From Caldithrix sp964532875 (lineage in GTDB: Bacteria; Calditrichota; Calditrichia; Calditrichales; Calditrichaceae), in assembly GCA_964532875.1 (NCBI GenBank), contig CAZHIZ010000004.1:1-59461 (forward strand): DNA of 59,461 nucleotides, in the 5' to 3' direction. The translations under genes and the position numbers were made by a program. Below are positions 36,279-45,172 of this stretch, piece after piece (the stretch's first letter is position 1; each line of letters opens with the position of its first letter). The notes beneath the pieces are model-generated. The model was given only the letters and a program-made list of their open reading frames with translations. It made no database searches and was not told where the DNA came from.

Positions 36279-38633
36279 CTAAATATTTTCCGTTGATTTA
36301 CGCAATTCGATGGCATGGCGATGGAATTCTTCCAAAGACATGATTTTTAGAAAGACCAAGCCGCGTGTGGATCGGATGCGTGAATCCGGGTTCTGGTAAA
36401 AATAGTCGCGGCCTAACAACAGCTTCATGGTTTGATATTGTTCCACCTGAATTTTTTGAGCCAAACCGGAAAAAGGACCGTCATATTCATAGCTGGGGAA
36501 GGAAGCGTCCCGCTGCGAGCCGAAGGCATTCAGAAAGGCATGATCCAAAATGGCCCGCGTATTGTGCGTAACCGGAACGAACAGATTGGCCTCGCTGGGG
36601 TGGAAACGATACCAAACGTTGCGATACCCCCAGACCTGAATATCCTTGCGCCCGGTTTCTTCACTGTACAGGCGCAAAGCCGTGGAAACCGCCTGTAAAA
36701 CTTTGTAATGGGTATCCGGACCGCTTCCTTCGGGATCGAAGGCTACGGTAACAATCGTGGGGTTAATGCGACGAATGGTTTCCAACACCGGTTTTACATC
36801 GCGATCCAAGGTTGGCTCTTCGGTAAAAATATCGCCTTTGTAGAAACCCAAACGGGAATGGATGACCGATTCACAGGTAAATCCGAAATAGCCCCACAAA
36901 ATATCGGCTTCCCATTCGCGCACCATGCCCTTTAATTGTTGAATGTAGGACAGATCTTTTTTACCCGGGTACTGGGTGCGAAAATAATTGGCCAATTCGT
37001 TAATGCGGTTTTGCAGGTTCTCCATGGAGTCTTCTTCGAAAATTTCCACCAAATTGCGTAACAGACGACGCGCATTACCTTCATTCATGGCATCCTGATC
37101 ATTAGCGGCCAATCCGTCCAGATATTGGAACACATCGCGATTGCGAAAGGTGATATTGCCCGGATCGAAGTAATTTTCATTGAATAATGTTTGGAATTCC
37201 GGACGATAAATAAACGATTCGGTTGTTTGCAAAAGATTGAGCATGTATTTATTGGTCACAGCATTAAATCCGCTGGTCAAATAATTAAAGAAGTGCGTGT
37301 TACTCGGTTCACGCATGAGACGTACCACGTAGGGCAAATAGCCCAGCATGATGTCATCATGATGGGGTGCCGTGTGCAAAATAGTTTGATTCTTGGGGAT
37401 GCGCAGGGCTTTTTCGATGTTTTGCAGATAGAATTGTTCGGTCTCCCGAATGAGATCCTGAATAATCTCTTTGTGCCGTTCCAGTAACAATTTGCTGGAG
37501 CGGATGGCTTTGAAATCCTGAAGGGAGAGCTGGGAAAGACTTTTCTTTTTATCTACGGCCAGATCGGTAATGATCTGAAAAATATCGCTTTTAGAAAGTT
37601 GTTCACTTTCTTTTAACTTCAAGTAGCGACGTTCGTTTAACAGCTTGGCTGCGCCCTGGGTAATAAAGAAGCGGGCATTGGGCAAGGCATGCAAGGCGGA
37701 AGCGGGCACCTGATTCGATTTTTCGGATTGAATGGCATCGCGGACCACTTTTGCTTTAGCTTCGCCGGCAGCAATAATAATGGCCGTGGTATTGGGGTTA
37801 AAGGTAATGGTCTGCAAGCCAATGGTGATGACCAGACGATTGCGGGAAATTTCAATACCGCCCAGATCGGAAGCCGCGGCAGCCTGCGTTTCGTAATTGG
37901 TTTGGGTCAGACGCGTGGTGGAGTAGTGGCTGGAGCCGCGTACATTAAAGCCAATGTGCCCGTCCGGCCCGATGCCTCCCAGAAAAAAGCCGATGCCGCC
38001 TAATGCGCGAATTTTGGATTCGTAATCGGTACAAAACTGGTCGACTGCCGCCAGAACTTCTTTTTGCCGCTTTTGTAAAGAATCCTTGGGATAACTGAAG
38101 CGCAAACTCAAATCCACAATGTGGTCCGGCCAGACATCTTCCAGTGTTTCATTGGGCTTTAAACCGATCTGGTTGGGATTAATGAGTAAGGCTTTTTGCG
38201 GGTCCAGCCCGAAACCGCGGATGTAAAATTTATTGACATAATAATAGAAACTGTTGTGCTGGCTGGCATTAATGGGATAAAATTCATCGATTTGAATAAA
38301 ATGAAAACTGCGCATATCCGGTTTTTTAGCCGGATTCACCCCGCATTCATCAAGAAGCTTTTGCACTTTGGGCGTCTGCCAATTGGTTAACAGATAGGTA
38401 ACCCACTTAATAAAATGTTCCGGTGTTTTTCCGGTGGGTAAGGAGATGGTCGAACCTTCGTTATTTTGGGCCCATTCCAAAAACCGCATGGCCGTTAATT
38501 TACCCAATTCGGGAAAATTGTCCACAATAATGGTACCTATTTTTTCAATGGGCGGGTACATTAATTTTTGCTTGTTTTTTTCCAGCATACGGCTTTCCAC
38601 TTGGGAAAGATTCATATTTATTTTCTTTTTCAT
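36279..38633 (-). CDS. NagB-like deaminase fused to a PIG-L deacetylase
   Basis: This 784-residue protein joins two amino-sugar domains. Residues about 35-340 resemble glucosamine-6-P deaminase, with D116 (QIDEFY), D224 and H226 (GPDGHIGFN), but the glutamate that follows in NagB (FNEPG) is V231 (FNVRGSS). Residues about 410-700 form a PIG-L type zinc deacetylase with PHHDD at 423-427 and a second histidine motif GSGPDTHYK. Similar long NagB forms occur in Bacteroidota. It may deacetylate GlcNAc-phosphate or a related compound and either deaminate or merely sense the product. It heads an operon with yjbQ and is divergent from the HU gene. The ATG has AAGGAG about ten bases upstream. Confidence 0.88.
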   Translation of the reverse strand: MKKKINMNLSQVESRMLEKNKQKLMYPPIEKIGTIIVDNFPELGKLTAMRFLEWAQNNEGSTISLPTGKTPEHFIKWVTYLLTNWQTPKVQKLLDECGVNPAKKPDMRSFHFIQIDEFYPINASQHNSFYYYVNKFYIRGFGLDPQKALLINPNQIGLKPNETLEDVWPDHIVDLSLRFSYPKDSLQKRQKEVLAAVDQFCTDYESKIRALGGIGFFLGGIGPDGHIGFNVRGSSHYSTTRLTQTNYETQAAAASDLGGIEISRNRLVITIGLQTITFNPNTTAIIIAAGEAKAKVVRDAIQSEKSNQVPASALHALPNARFFITQGAAKLLNERRYLKLKESEQLSKSDIFQIITDLAVDKKKSLSQLSLQDFKAIRSSKLLLERHKEIIQDLIRETEQFYLQNIEKALRIPKNQTILHTAPHHDDIMLGYLPYVVRLMREPSNTHFFNYLTSGFNAVTNKYMLNLLQTTESFIYRPEFQTLFNENYFDPGNITFRNRDVFQYLDGLAANDQDAMNEGNARRLLRNLVEIFEEDSMENLQNRINELANYFRTQYPGKKDLSYIQQLKGMVREWEADILWGYFGFTCESVIHSRLGFYKGDIFTEEPTLDRDVKPVLETIRRINPTIVTVAFDPEGSGPDTHYKVLQAVSTALRLYSEETGRKDIQVWGYRNVWYRFHPSEANLFVPVTHNTRAILDHAFLNAFGSQRDASFPSYEYDGPFSGLAQKIQVEQYQTMKLLLGRDYFYQNPDSRIRSTRGLVFLKIMSLEEFHRHAIELRKSTENI

Positions 38634-38868
38634 TTTAGACGAGCTCCTTATTTTTATTCAATTCGTTAAAAAAGTCGCAGCGAATATAACAAAATTCACA
38701 AAGTTTGACAATTTTTTAATTTACAGTGAAAAATAAGAAAAAAAGCAGAAAAAAAATGTGAAAAAATGTAGAATAAACTTGATTTTATTTAATACAGTTC
38801 TGAAATTAGAGACCAGTTAATTATTAATCGTTCATTTTGGTTTTAATTGTTAAAGGAGGAATTTTCCG
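38634..38868. promoter_or_regulatory. Divergent AT-rich region between the NagB-PIG-L and HU genes
   Basis: The 235 bases contain long A-rich tracts, including several runs of four to eight A with about helical spacing, which could bend DNA. Promoters for both directions must lie here. I cannot identify individual boxes with confidence. Confidence 0.4.
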
Positions 38869-39138
38869 ATGACGAAACAAGAACTCGTTACAAAAATTGC
38901 AGAAGAAGCGAATTTGTCCAAAAGAGCTGCTGAAGATGCCTTGGCTGCTTTTATCAAAGCCGTCAAAGAAAGCCTGGCCAAAGGTGAAAGTGTATCTCTG
39001 GTCGGTTTCGGTACTTTTTCCGTTTCCGAACGTGCCGCTCGCAAAGGACGTAATCCGCAGACCGGTGCAGAAATTCAAATTCCTGCCCGCAAGGTTCCTG
39101 TGTTCCGTGCCGGTAAAGGTTTGAAAGAAGCTGTCTGA
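38869..39138 (+). CDS. HU family DNA-binding protein
   Basis: The 89-residue nucleoid protein has the full HU fold: MTKQELVTKIAEEANLSKRAAEDALAAF helices, VSLVGFGTFSV and the DNA-binding beta arm with GRNPQTGAEIQIPARKVPVFRAGK. It binds and bends DNA as a dimer in the nucleoid. It has a strong ribosome site (AAAGGAGGA) and its own terminator. IHF-like variation is not seen. Confidence 0.96.
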   Translation: MTKQELVTKIAEEANLSKRAAEDALAAFIKAVKESLAKGESVSLVGFGTFSVSERAARKGRNPQTGAEIQIPARKVPVFRAGKGLKEAV

Positions 39139-39157
39139 TTTAAGACATTTGAAATTT

Positions 39158-39192
39158 AAAAAGCGGGAACAATTCGGTTCTCGCTTTTTTTA
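39158..39192 (+). terminator. Rho-independent terminator after the HU gene
   Basis: AAAAAGCGGGAAC and GTTCTCGCTTTTT form a 13-bp stem with one wobble around a 6-base loop, ending in further T. It is 20 bases after the stop. Confidence 0.85.
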
Positions 39193-39299
39193 GGTTTTAA
39201 TGGTTTGTTCTCCGAACTAATTAAATTGGCATCTTTTTTACTTTGATTTCAGATACCGCAAACTTGCTCCTTTTAATCTATGTGTGGGGAAAAAGTACC

Positions 39300-40781
39300 A
39301 TGAATAAAATTCGACGGATAGCCCGGATTACCACTTTAAGTTTGTTGTTGCTTTTTGTTCAATGTAGTACATTTCGATTTGTCAGCCAGCGGGAGGCACG
39401 CTACCAAACCGTTCGCCGGCAAATTGAATTTTTACTTTCCGATCCCACTCTGGCCAATGCGCATATCGGCATTTACATCGAATCGCTAAAGGACGGGCGT
39501 GTTGTCTTCCAAAACAATCCATTTAAACTGATGGTACCGGCTTCCAATTTAAAGCTGTTTACAACTTCTGCCGCTTTAATTAACTTGGGTCCCGAATTCC
39601 GTTTCCGAACCGAAATTTATGCCTCCGCTGCGCCTGGGGACAGCACCTTGAACGGCGATTTGATCGTTAAAGGCTCCGGCGATCCGTCCATTTCCGGACG
39701 CTTTTATCACGGAGACGGACTGTTTGTTTTTAAAAGCTGGGCCGATTCTTTACGTCATTTGGGTATTAAAGAAATTACCGGCGATCTAATCGGCGATAAT
39801 CGCTACTTTAAGGAACCCAGTTTTGGGGAAGGCTGGAGCTGGGATGATGAATCGTACTGGTATTCGGCGCACACTTCGGCTCTTTCCTTTAACGACAATT
39901 GTCTCGATTTCACCATCTGGGCGGATTCGGTAGGTGCCCCCGTTAAAATTTCCGTTTTCCCCTTTGCCGATTCCCTAAGGATAATCAATAAAGCCGTTGC
40001 TGTGGATTCCGGCGGCGATTCCACCTTAACATTAACCCGCTTAAACGGCCAGGACGTTTACATCATTGCCGGTACTTTACCGGTAAGTGCCGATACGGTT
40101 CATGAATCCGTTACCGTTGAACATCCCGCCCGTTATTTTTTAGGCACTCTGTATCGGGTTTTGCGTAAAGAGGGAATTAAAATTAAGGGGCAGATAAAAG
40201 TTATTGCCCAAGACGATTCGTTGGATTACAACAAGGCCGTTCCTTTGTTTGTCCACAAGTCGCATCCAGTGTCCGATTTAATTCGGGTTGTCAATAAAGT
40301 AAGCCACAATTTCTACGCCGACCAATTGCTAAAAACCATGGGAGCGCGGTTCGAAGGTGAAGGCTCGTTTACGGCCGGTTGTAAATTTGTCAAAGACTGG
40401 TTGCAGAGCATCGGGGTGGCACCGTCTTATTTCTTTAATGTGGACGGGTCCGGCCTGTCCCGCAAGAATTTTGTGGCGCCCATCGCCACGGCCACCTTAC
40501 TGAAAACCATGTACCATCATCCGTATTTTCACTATTTTTACGATTCTCTACCCATTGCCGGTGTTGACGGTACCATTGCTCATCGCATGCTGGGAACCCC
40601 GGCGCAGGGCAATGTTCACGCCAAGACGGGCTATGTGCAACGCATGCGTGCCCTTTCCGGGTATGTGAACATCGGCAAGGACGATCCCATGATTTTTGTC
40701 ATGATGTTCAACAATTATTCGCTGCCCACCCCTGTGGTCAACAAAATTCAAGATCATATTTGCGAATTAATAAGTCAATAA
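39300..40781 (+). CDS. dacB: D-Ala-D-Ala carboxypeptidase/endopeptidase, PBP4 (DacB) type
   Basis: The 493-residue class C penicillin-binding protein trims or cuts peptidoglycan crosslinks in the periplasm. The three catalytic motifs are S82-N-L-K85 (SxxK), S335-H-N337 (SxN) and K442-T-G (KTG). A long insertion between the first two motifs, typical of PBP4, is present. The N-terminus is a signal sequence that ends FVQCST, perhaps a degenerate lipobox, so the protein may be lipid-anchored. The ATG at 39300 is preferred to an in-frame TTG 19 codons earlier. Confidence 0.93.
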   Translation: MNKIRRIARITTLSLLLLFVQCSTFRFVSQREARYQTVRRQIEFLLSDPTLANAHIGIYIESLKDGRVVFQNNPFKLMVPASNLKLFTTSAALINLGPEFRFRTEIYASAAPGDSTLNGDLIVKGSGDPSISGRFYHGDGLFVFKSWADSLRHLGIKEITGDLIGDNRYFKEPSFGEGWSWDDESYWYSAHTSALSFNDNCLDFTIWADSVGAPVKISVFPFADSLRIINKAVAVDSGGDSTLTLTRLNGQDVYIIAGTLPVSADTVHESVTVEHPARYFLGTLYRVLRKEGIKIKGQIKVIAQDDSLDYNKAVPLFVHKSHPVSDLIRVVNKVSHNFYADQLLKTMGARFEGEGSFTAGCKFVKDWLQSIGVAPSYFFNVDGSGLSRKNFVAPIATATLLKTMYHHPYFHYFYDSLPIAGVDGTIAHRMLGTPAQGNVHAKTGYVQRMRALSGYVNIGKDDPMIFVMMFNNYSLPTPVVNKIQDHICELISQ

Positions 40782-40799
40782 TTCCAGCGGGGAAGAAGG

Positions 40800-40832
40800 A
40801 GAAGGCTATTCAAACGGATGGCCTTCTTTTTC
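40800..40832 (+). terminator. Terminator of the PBP4 gene, overlapping the end of the next gene
   Basis: AGAAGGC and GCCTTCT form a 7-bp stem followed by TTTT. The hairpin lies inside the last codons of the convergent radical SAM gene. Confidence 0.5.
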
Positions 40833-41792
40833 GAAATCCGGTTGGTAATATTCGGGCGCATCCATGGTCTGTACAAACGCCGTATCAAAGCCCAAATTCT
40901 CTAACACATCCATCACACGAGCATATTCCGAATAGCGGATTTTCCGGTTGAGTAGCGGATCGCGTAAGGCCTTGTGAGCAGGGAAATATTGGGACATCAG
41001 GCTAATCGTTACGTTCGGCGACAATTCCCGCGCAATCCACTTTAAAATTTCCGCACTATCGGCCAAATCGTTCGGTAAAATCAGGTGCCGAATGATCAAA
41101 CCACGGCGTGCCATTCCTTTTTCATCCAGCACCAGTTCGCCGCACTGGCGGTACATCTCTTTAACGGCTGCTTTAGCCACCGAAACGTAGTCTTTTACTC
41201 TGGAATAGCGCCAGGCGGCCTCGTCCGAGAAATATTTGAAATCGGGTAAGTAAATATCGACAATGCCGTTTAACCATTGCAACACGGAAAGAGCATCATA
41301 GGCGTTCGTATTGTAAACGATGGGCAGGTGCAAACCCTCCTGTGCCGCCAGGAAAACGGCTTCGACCATTTGCGGCACAAAATGAGAAGGTGAAACGAAA
41401 TTGATGTTGTGCACGTGTTTTTCGTTTTGTAAATAAAGCAAACGGCGGGCTAACCGGCGGGTGTCCATTTCAAATTGGCGGAAGTACTTGGGACGCTGAC
41501 TGATTTGATAATTCTGGCAAAAAACGCACCGCAAATTGCAGCCGCCGAAAAAAACCGTACCCGAACCGTTCGGACCGGAAATAACCGGCTCTTCGCCGTG
41601 GTGGTCGCAAATCGAAACCACATACGTCTCCCGGCCGGCCAGGCAATAGCCCAGTTCTCCTTTTAGCCGGTTAACGTGACAATCGCGCGGGCACACGGTG
41701 CAATCGGCCAGCAAGGCGTTTAATTGCTGCACTCGTTTTTCCAATTCACCGCTGCGCAGCAAAGACAGATATTTCGCTTGCTCGTTTTTCAT
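40806..41792 (-). CDS. Radical SAM protein related to pyruvate formate-lyase activase (COG1313 type)
   Basis: The 328-residue protein carries the radical SAM cluster C85-x3-C89-x2-C92 in CNLRCVFCQNYQIS. An additional cysteine group, C31, C34, C38 and C50 in CTVCPRDCHVNRLKGELGYC, lies ahead of it, characteristic of the COG1313 subgroup and likely to hold another metal site. The rest fits the TIM-barrel-like SAM fold with PSHFVPQMVEA. The substrate of this group is unknown. I use the ATG before KNEQ; an in-frame TTG 12 codons earlier lacks support. Its end overlaps the PBP4 terminator. Confidence 0.85.
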   Translation of the reverse strand: MKNEQAKYLSLLRSGELEKRVQQLNALLADCTVCPRDCHVNRLKGELGYCLAGRETYVVSICDHHGEEPVISGPNGSGTVFFGGCNLRCVFCQNYQISQRPKYFRQFEMDTRRLARRLLYLQNEKHVHNINFVSPSHFVPQMVEAVFLAAQEGLHLPIVYNTNAYDALSVLQWLNGIVDIYLPDFKYFSDEAAWRYSRVKDYVSVAKAAVKEMYRQCGELVLDEKGMARRGLIIRHLILPNDLADSAEILKWIARELSPNVTISLMSQYFPAHKALRDPLLNRKIRYSEYARVMDVLENLGFDTAFVQTMDAPEYYQPDFEKEGHPFE

Positions 41793-41866
41793 GAGCCGCA
41801 ATTTAACCGTTACACACGCGAAAAGCAACGCTAACCTGCGATGGCATTCGATGACGTTTGAAAACT

Positions 41867-41899
41867 AAAGGGTTAGGGAAATGACATCCCTAACCTTTT
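41867..41899 (-). terminator. Terminator of the LOG gene, with the stop codon inside the stem
   Basis: AAAGGGTTAGGGA and TCCCTAACCTTTT form a 13-bp stem with one wobble. On the minus strand the LOG gene stop codon falls inside the first arm. A T-rich stretch follows the second arm. Confidence 0.65.
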
Positions 41900-42741
41900 A
41901 GTGACGGAACTTGAGACGGGCTCAGATCCAGGCTTTCCAAATAGCCCTGCAAATGATGAAAAGCCTCCTGTGCGGAATTAACGAATGTAAAAAATTTCAA
42001 ATCTTCATAGGCAATGGTTCCCCAACGGGCCATAGCCTCCACGTCTATGATTTCTTTCCAGTAATCCTGTCCGAAAATGATGATGGGCAAAGGGCGGTGA
42101 ATCTTTTTGGTTTGTAATAAAGTCAAAACCTCGGTCATTTCATCCAGGGTACCGAAACCGCCCGGGAAGATGATTAAGGCTTTGGCCATGTAAACCAACC
42201 AGAATTTACGCATGAAAAAATAATGGAATTCAAACATCAATTCTTCACTAATGTAAGGATTGGGTTCCTGTTCATGGGGCAATGAAATATTCAGGCCGAT
42301 GGATTGGCCTCCTGCCAGAGCGGCTCCTTTGTTGGCCGCTTCCATGATGCCCGGCCCTCCGCCGGTACACACGTAAAGCTTTTGCCGTTTGGAATCTTTT
42401 TCTTTGGCCCATTCGGTAATCAATCGGGCCAATTCGGTTGCATCTTCATAATATTTGGAAAGTCGTAACCGTAAACGGGCTGCCGAAAGGAGCCGTTCGT
42501 TTTCCGGACTGGCCTCTTTTTCGTATTGGGCGACAATTTCCTTTAATTCCTTTTTGGCCTGATCGTGCGGACGGATACGTGCCGAGCCGAAAAAAACAAT
42601 AGTACTGTGAATTTTGTATTTTTGAAAACGCACATTCGGCTCCATAAATTCGGCCAAAATACGTATGGGGCGTGCTTCTATACTGGTTAAGAATTCCATG
42701 TTTTTGTAAGCTTTTTCCGGCCGTTTGCGTTTCTTTTCCAT
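41890..42741 (-). CDS. LOG family nucleotide phosphoribohydrolase-like protein
   Basis: The 283-residue protein has the LOG (TIGR00730) core: GGGPGIMEAANKGA around residue 125 and PGGFGTLDEMTEVL around residue 205, the motifs forming the nucleoside monophosphate site. It also has an N-terminal extension of about 60 residues with FGSARI. Characterised members release the base from nucleoside 5'-monophosphates, for example cytokinin riboside phosphates; the substrate here is unknown. It lies 24 bases downstream of the second DUF4954 gene with AAAGGAG upstream, so the two form an operon. The end is buried in a terminator. Confidence 0.9.
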   Translation of the reverse strand: MEKKRKRPEKAYKNMEFLTSIEARPIRILAEFMEPNVRFQKYKIHSTIVFFGSARIRPHDQAKKELKEIVAQYEKEASPENERLLSAARLRLRLSKYYEDATELARLITEWAKEKDSKRQKLYVCTGGGPGIMEAANKGAALAGGQSIGLNISLPHEQEPNPYISEELMFEFHYFFMRKFWLVYMAKALIIFPGGFGTLDEMTEVLTLLQTKKIHRPLPIIIFGQDYWKEIIDVEAMARWGTIAYEDLKFFTFVNSAQEAFHHLQGYLESLDLSPSQVPSLKG

Positions 42742-42765
42742 TGCAAATAACTCCTTTTATTTCGT

Positions 42766-44934
42766 TTACAGTTGATGCAGAATGTCAGCAATCCGTTGAA
42801 TAGTATGTTCGCTGTTCTCTTTTAATTCAATCAGAAAACTGTTGGAATCGACACTACCCAAAACCGCTTCCATTTCCCGTTCGTCTTCGTAGGTGGCCTG
42901 GCGGTAGGGATTGGTGTAGTCTTTTTCACGCGATTTAAAGGCCCGCTCTACGATTTCCTGCATGGTGTGAGCCGTGCGCTGTAAAACCTCTTTGACAAAA
43001 GAGACATCCAGACCTTGCCTGTCGTGTAAACGCAATAAACTGTGGATGGCATGAGTACGTTTTTGCTGCGGGTAAGCCTGCCATTGGGCATCGTAAAACG
43101 CATGAATTTCGGGCCAACTGTTGATTTCCCCTTTTTTGATGGCCTCAAATAAATTTTGCACGGCTTGTTTGGGAATAATTTGGCCACCCAAATTTTCCCA
43201 TTCCCGCATGTAGGTTCCCAGAGATTGCTCCACCTGTTTTAGCCATGTTTCGGCATTGGCGGATTCGTTCTTTAAATCATTAAAGAATTCAATGAGTGCT
43301 CGTCCGCCGTAATATTCGATCATTTGAAAGAACAGTGCCACTCCCTGCGCAGGCTTTAAAACGAATGCTTTACCGTGATTGAGCACATCGTCTAAAATCA
43401 CCCGAGCCGAAGTGTCAATTTGTTTTTGATTCTCAATAATTTCGGAAAGAGTCAGATGTTGATTTAGAGTTTTATTGATCGCATTTTGTAAAATTTCCAA
43501 TCCTTCGAACATGGACTCCACCGTGTCCGGCGCCAGATAGTCCGTTTCGATGTGTTGTTCTTTAATGACGCGTTTATCGCGTTTGGCAAATTTCCAACTG
43601 TTGCGGGCCAGGGCGTACATATTGTGTTTAAACCAGTAGCCGGGGTACAGATTAATCTCATCGGTGGCATTACCCGGGCTAAGCAGGGTAAAGGGCAGCT
43701 TCAAGTTGATTTCGGCATAGTACATGCCTTTGGCGATAAGGGCAAAGGGAGCAAAGACACTATTGTGTTTAAAACTGCTGTTCAGCCCGGGCCAAAATCC
43801 GCGTTTGGCCAAAATTTCGCCGTCCGGAGAGCGGGAATTATGATTGGAACCGATGGTGGCGCCGGCCGCGATGTTAGCCTGTCCCTGAACCGTGGAAGCG
43901 ATTAAAAAGGAATTGTTATGGTGCTGTTCGTGAAAGGGGAAGATCAAATTGTTCAATACCTCGCAACAGGAAATGGTGGAATTGTCTCCCAAATAGGAAT
44001 TGATGAGTCGGGCGCCGTATTTTAATTGCACATTACGACCAGTTACAAAGCGCACGGCCTTTACCCCGTAAAAAATGCGATTACCGTAGCCGATAATTCC
44101 GTTAACCAGTTCCACGCCTTCACCGATTTGACCCGGCTCTTCTTTGCTGGATTGCACCGTTAAATTTTTTAGCTTGTTAGCTCCTTTAACGTAACTGTGT
44201 GCACCGAAGTTAACGTTTTTAATGGTGCGGGAATTTTTGATCACCGAAAAATCTCCGACCACACCGTAATATCCGCGTTGTCTGTCGCATAATTGATCCG
44301 TTATTTCCACAAGGCGTTTTTGCAACAAGGTGTCGGCCCGATTGCGCGACCAGATGTAGGCGTCGGCCGGCAACATGCCGCCGAAGGGAAGAACGGCACG
44401 GTTACCGTTTTCGTTGGCCAATTCGATCCAAATCCGCACCTCTTCGTCTTCGCCTTCTTTTAAAATACCGTGGCCGAATTTGGCGTTGTCCACCGTGATC
44501 ATTTCGTCGATATTAAACAGAATACATTGCCGCCCCAAAATGTAATGGGACAAATAATGTACATTGCGAATGACACAATTATCCCCGATATCGCAGGAAA
44601 TAATCGTGCTGTCCGTTATGCCGATCGGTAAGCGCAATTTGTGGTATTCCAAATAGCCGCGCTCCAAATCTCCAATGCGTACCATGCCCCAAAATTCGCA
44701 ATTTTTAACCAGAGTCGGGTTGAAATTTTCCGAAACCAGAATTTTGTCCCAGCTTTCGGCCGAATTGCTGTTCTTAACAAGGATTTCAATCTCCTTTGAT
44801 GTAAGATGTCGATAGCGGCTGGAATCGCTTTGCCGGTTGCGGATCAGATAGGGGTTGTCTTTGTTGTGCAGGTATTCGGTAGGGATAAAATCCTTACTAA
44901 AGGTGTGAATATCTTCATTGTAAAACGGGCTCAT
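42766..44934 (-). CDS. DUF4954 protein B (hexapeptide beta-helix)
   Basis: The 722-residue paralogue of DUF4954 A. It has the same N-terminus YRHLTSKEIEIL and SWDKILVSENF, then a long left-handed beta-helix region (GITDSTIISCDIGDNCVIRNVHYLSHYILG, IGEGVELVNGIIGYGNR, LKYGARLINSYLGDNSTISCC, ANIAAGATIGSNHNSRSPDGE). The helical C-terminal half (about residues 470-720) is also shared. AGGAAAC precedes the second in-frame ATG, which I take as start. Operon with LOG, divergent from a ROK repressor that probably controls both. The substrate is not known. Confidence 0.85.
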   Translation of the reverse strand: MSPFYNEDIHTFSKDFIPTEYLHNKDNPYLIRNRQSDSSRYRHLTSKEIEILVKNSNSAESWDKILVSENFNPTLVKNCEFWGMVRIGDLERGYLEYHKLRLPIGITDSTIISCDIGDNCVIRNVHYLSHYILGRQCILFNIDEMITVDNAKFGHGILKEGEDEEVRIWIELANENGNRAVLPFGGMLPADAYIWSRNRADTLLQKRLVEITDQLCDRQRGYYGVVGDFSVIKNSRTIKNVNFGAHSYVKGANKLKNLTVQSSKEEPGQIGEGVELVNGIIGYGNRIFYGVKAVRFVTGRNVQLKYGARLINSYLGDNSTISCCEVLNNLIFPFHEQHHNNSFLIASTVQGQANIAAGATIGSNHNSRSPDGEILAKRGFWPGLNSSFKHNSVFAPFALIAKGMYYAEINLKLPFTLLSPGNATDEINLYPGYWFKHNMYALARNSWKFAKRDKRVIKEQHIETDYLAPDTVESMFEGLEILQNAINKTLNQHLTLSEIIENQKQIDTSARVILDDVLNHGKAFVLKPAQGVALFFQMIEYYGGRALIEFFNDLKNESANAETWLKQVEQSLGTYMREWENLGGQIIPKQAVQNLFEAIKKGEINSWPEIHAFYDAQWQAYPQQKRTHAIHSLLRLHDRQGLDVSFVKEVLQRTAHTMQEIVERAFKSREKDYTNPYRQATYEDEREMEAVLGSVDSNSFLIELKENSEHTIQRIADILHQL

Positions 44935-45172
44935 AATGTTTCCTCCCCAAAAAAGAGACACAATCGATTGTATCGTTTCCGGGTATTTTGAGGTACCCGA
45001 ATGTGTTCATCATTTAAATTCGATTTCAGGATGAATCGGCATTTAACATCAAATAATAACATAAAATGCGCTAAAAATCTAATAAATCTTGGGAAAAAAC
45101 TCTTTTTTTTGAACCTTTTTCATCGTATTTTAGAGAAAGTTATTTAAGAGAACAAACTTGTTAGGATTGTGA
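44935..45172. promoter_or_regulatory. Divergent regulatory region between DUF4954 B and the ROK gene
   Basis: A 238-base AT-rich region separates the two divergent genes. ROK repressors usually bind near their own promoter, so an operator is expected here. I do not see a strong inverted repeat and cannot name the operator. Confidence 0.45.
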
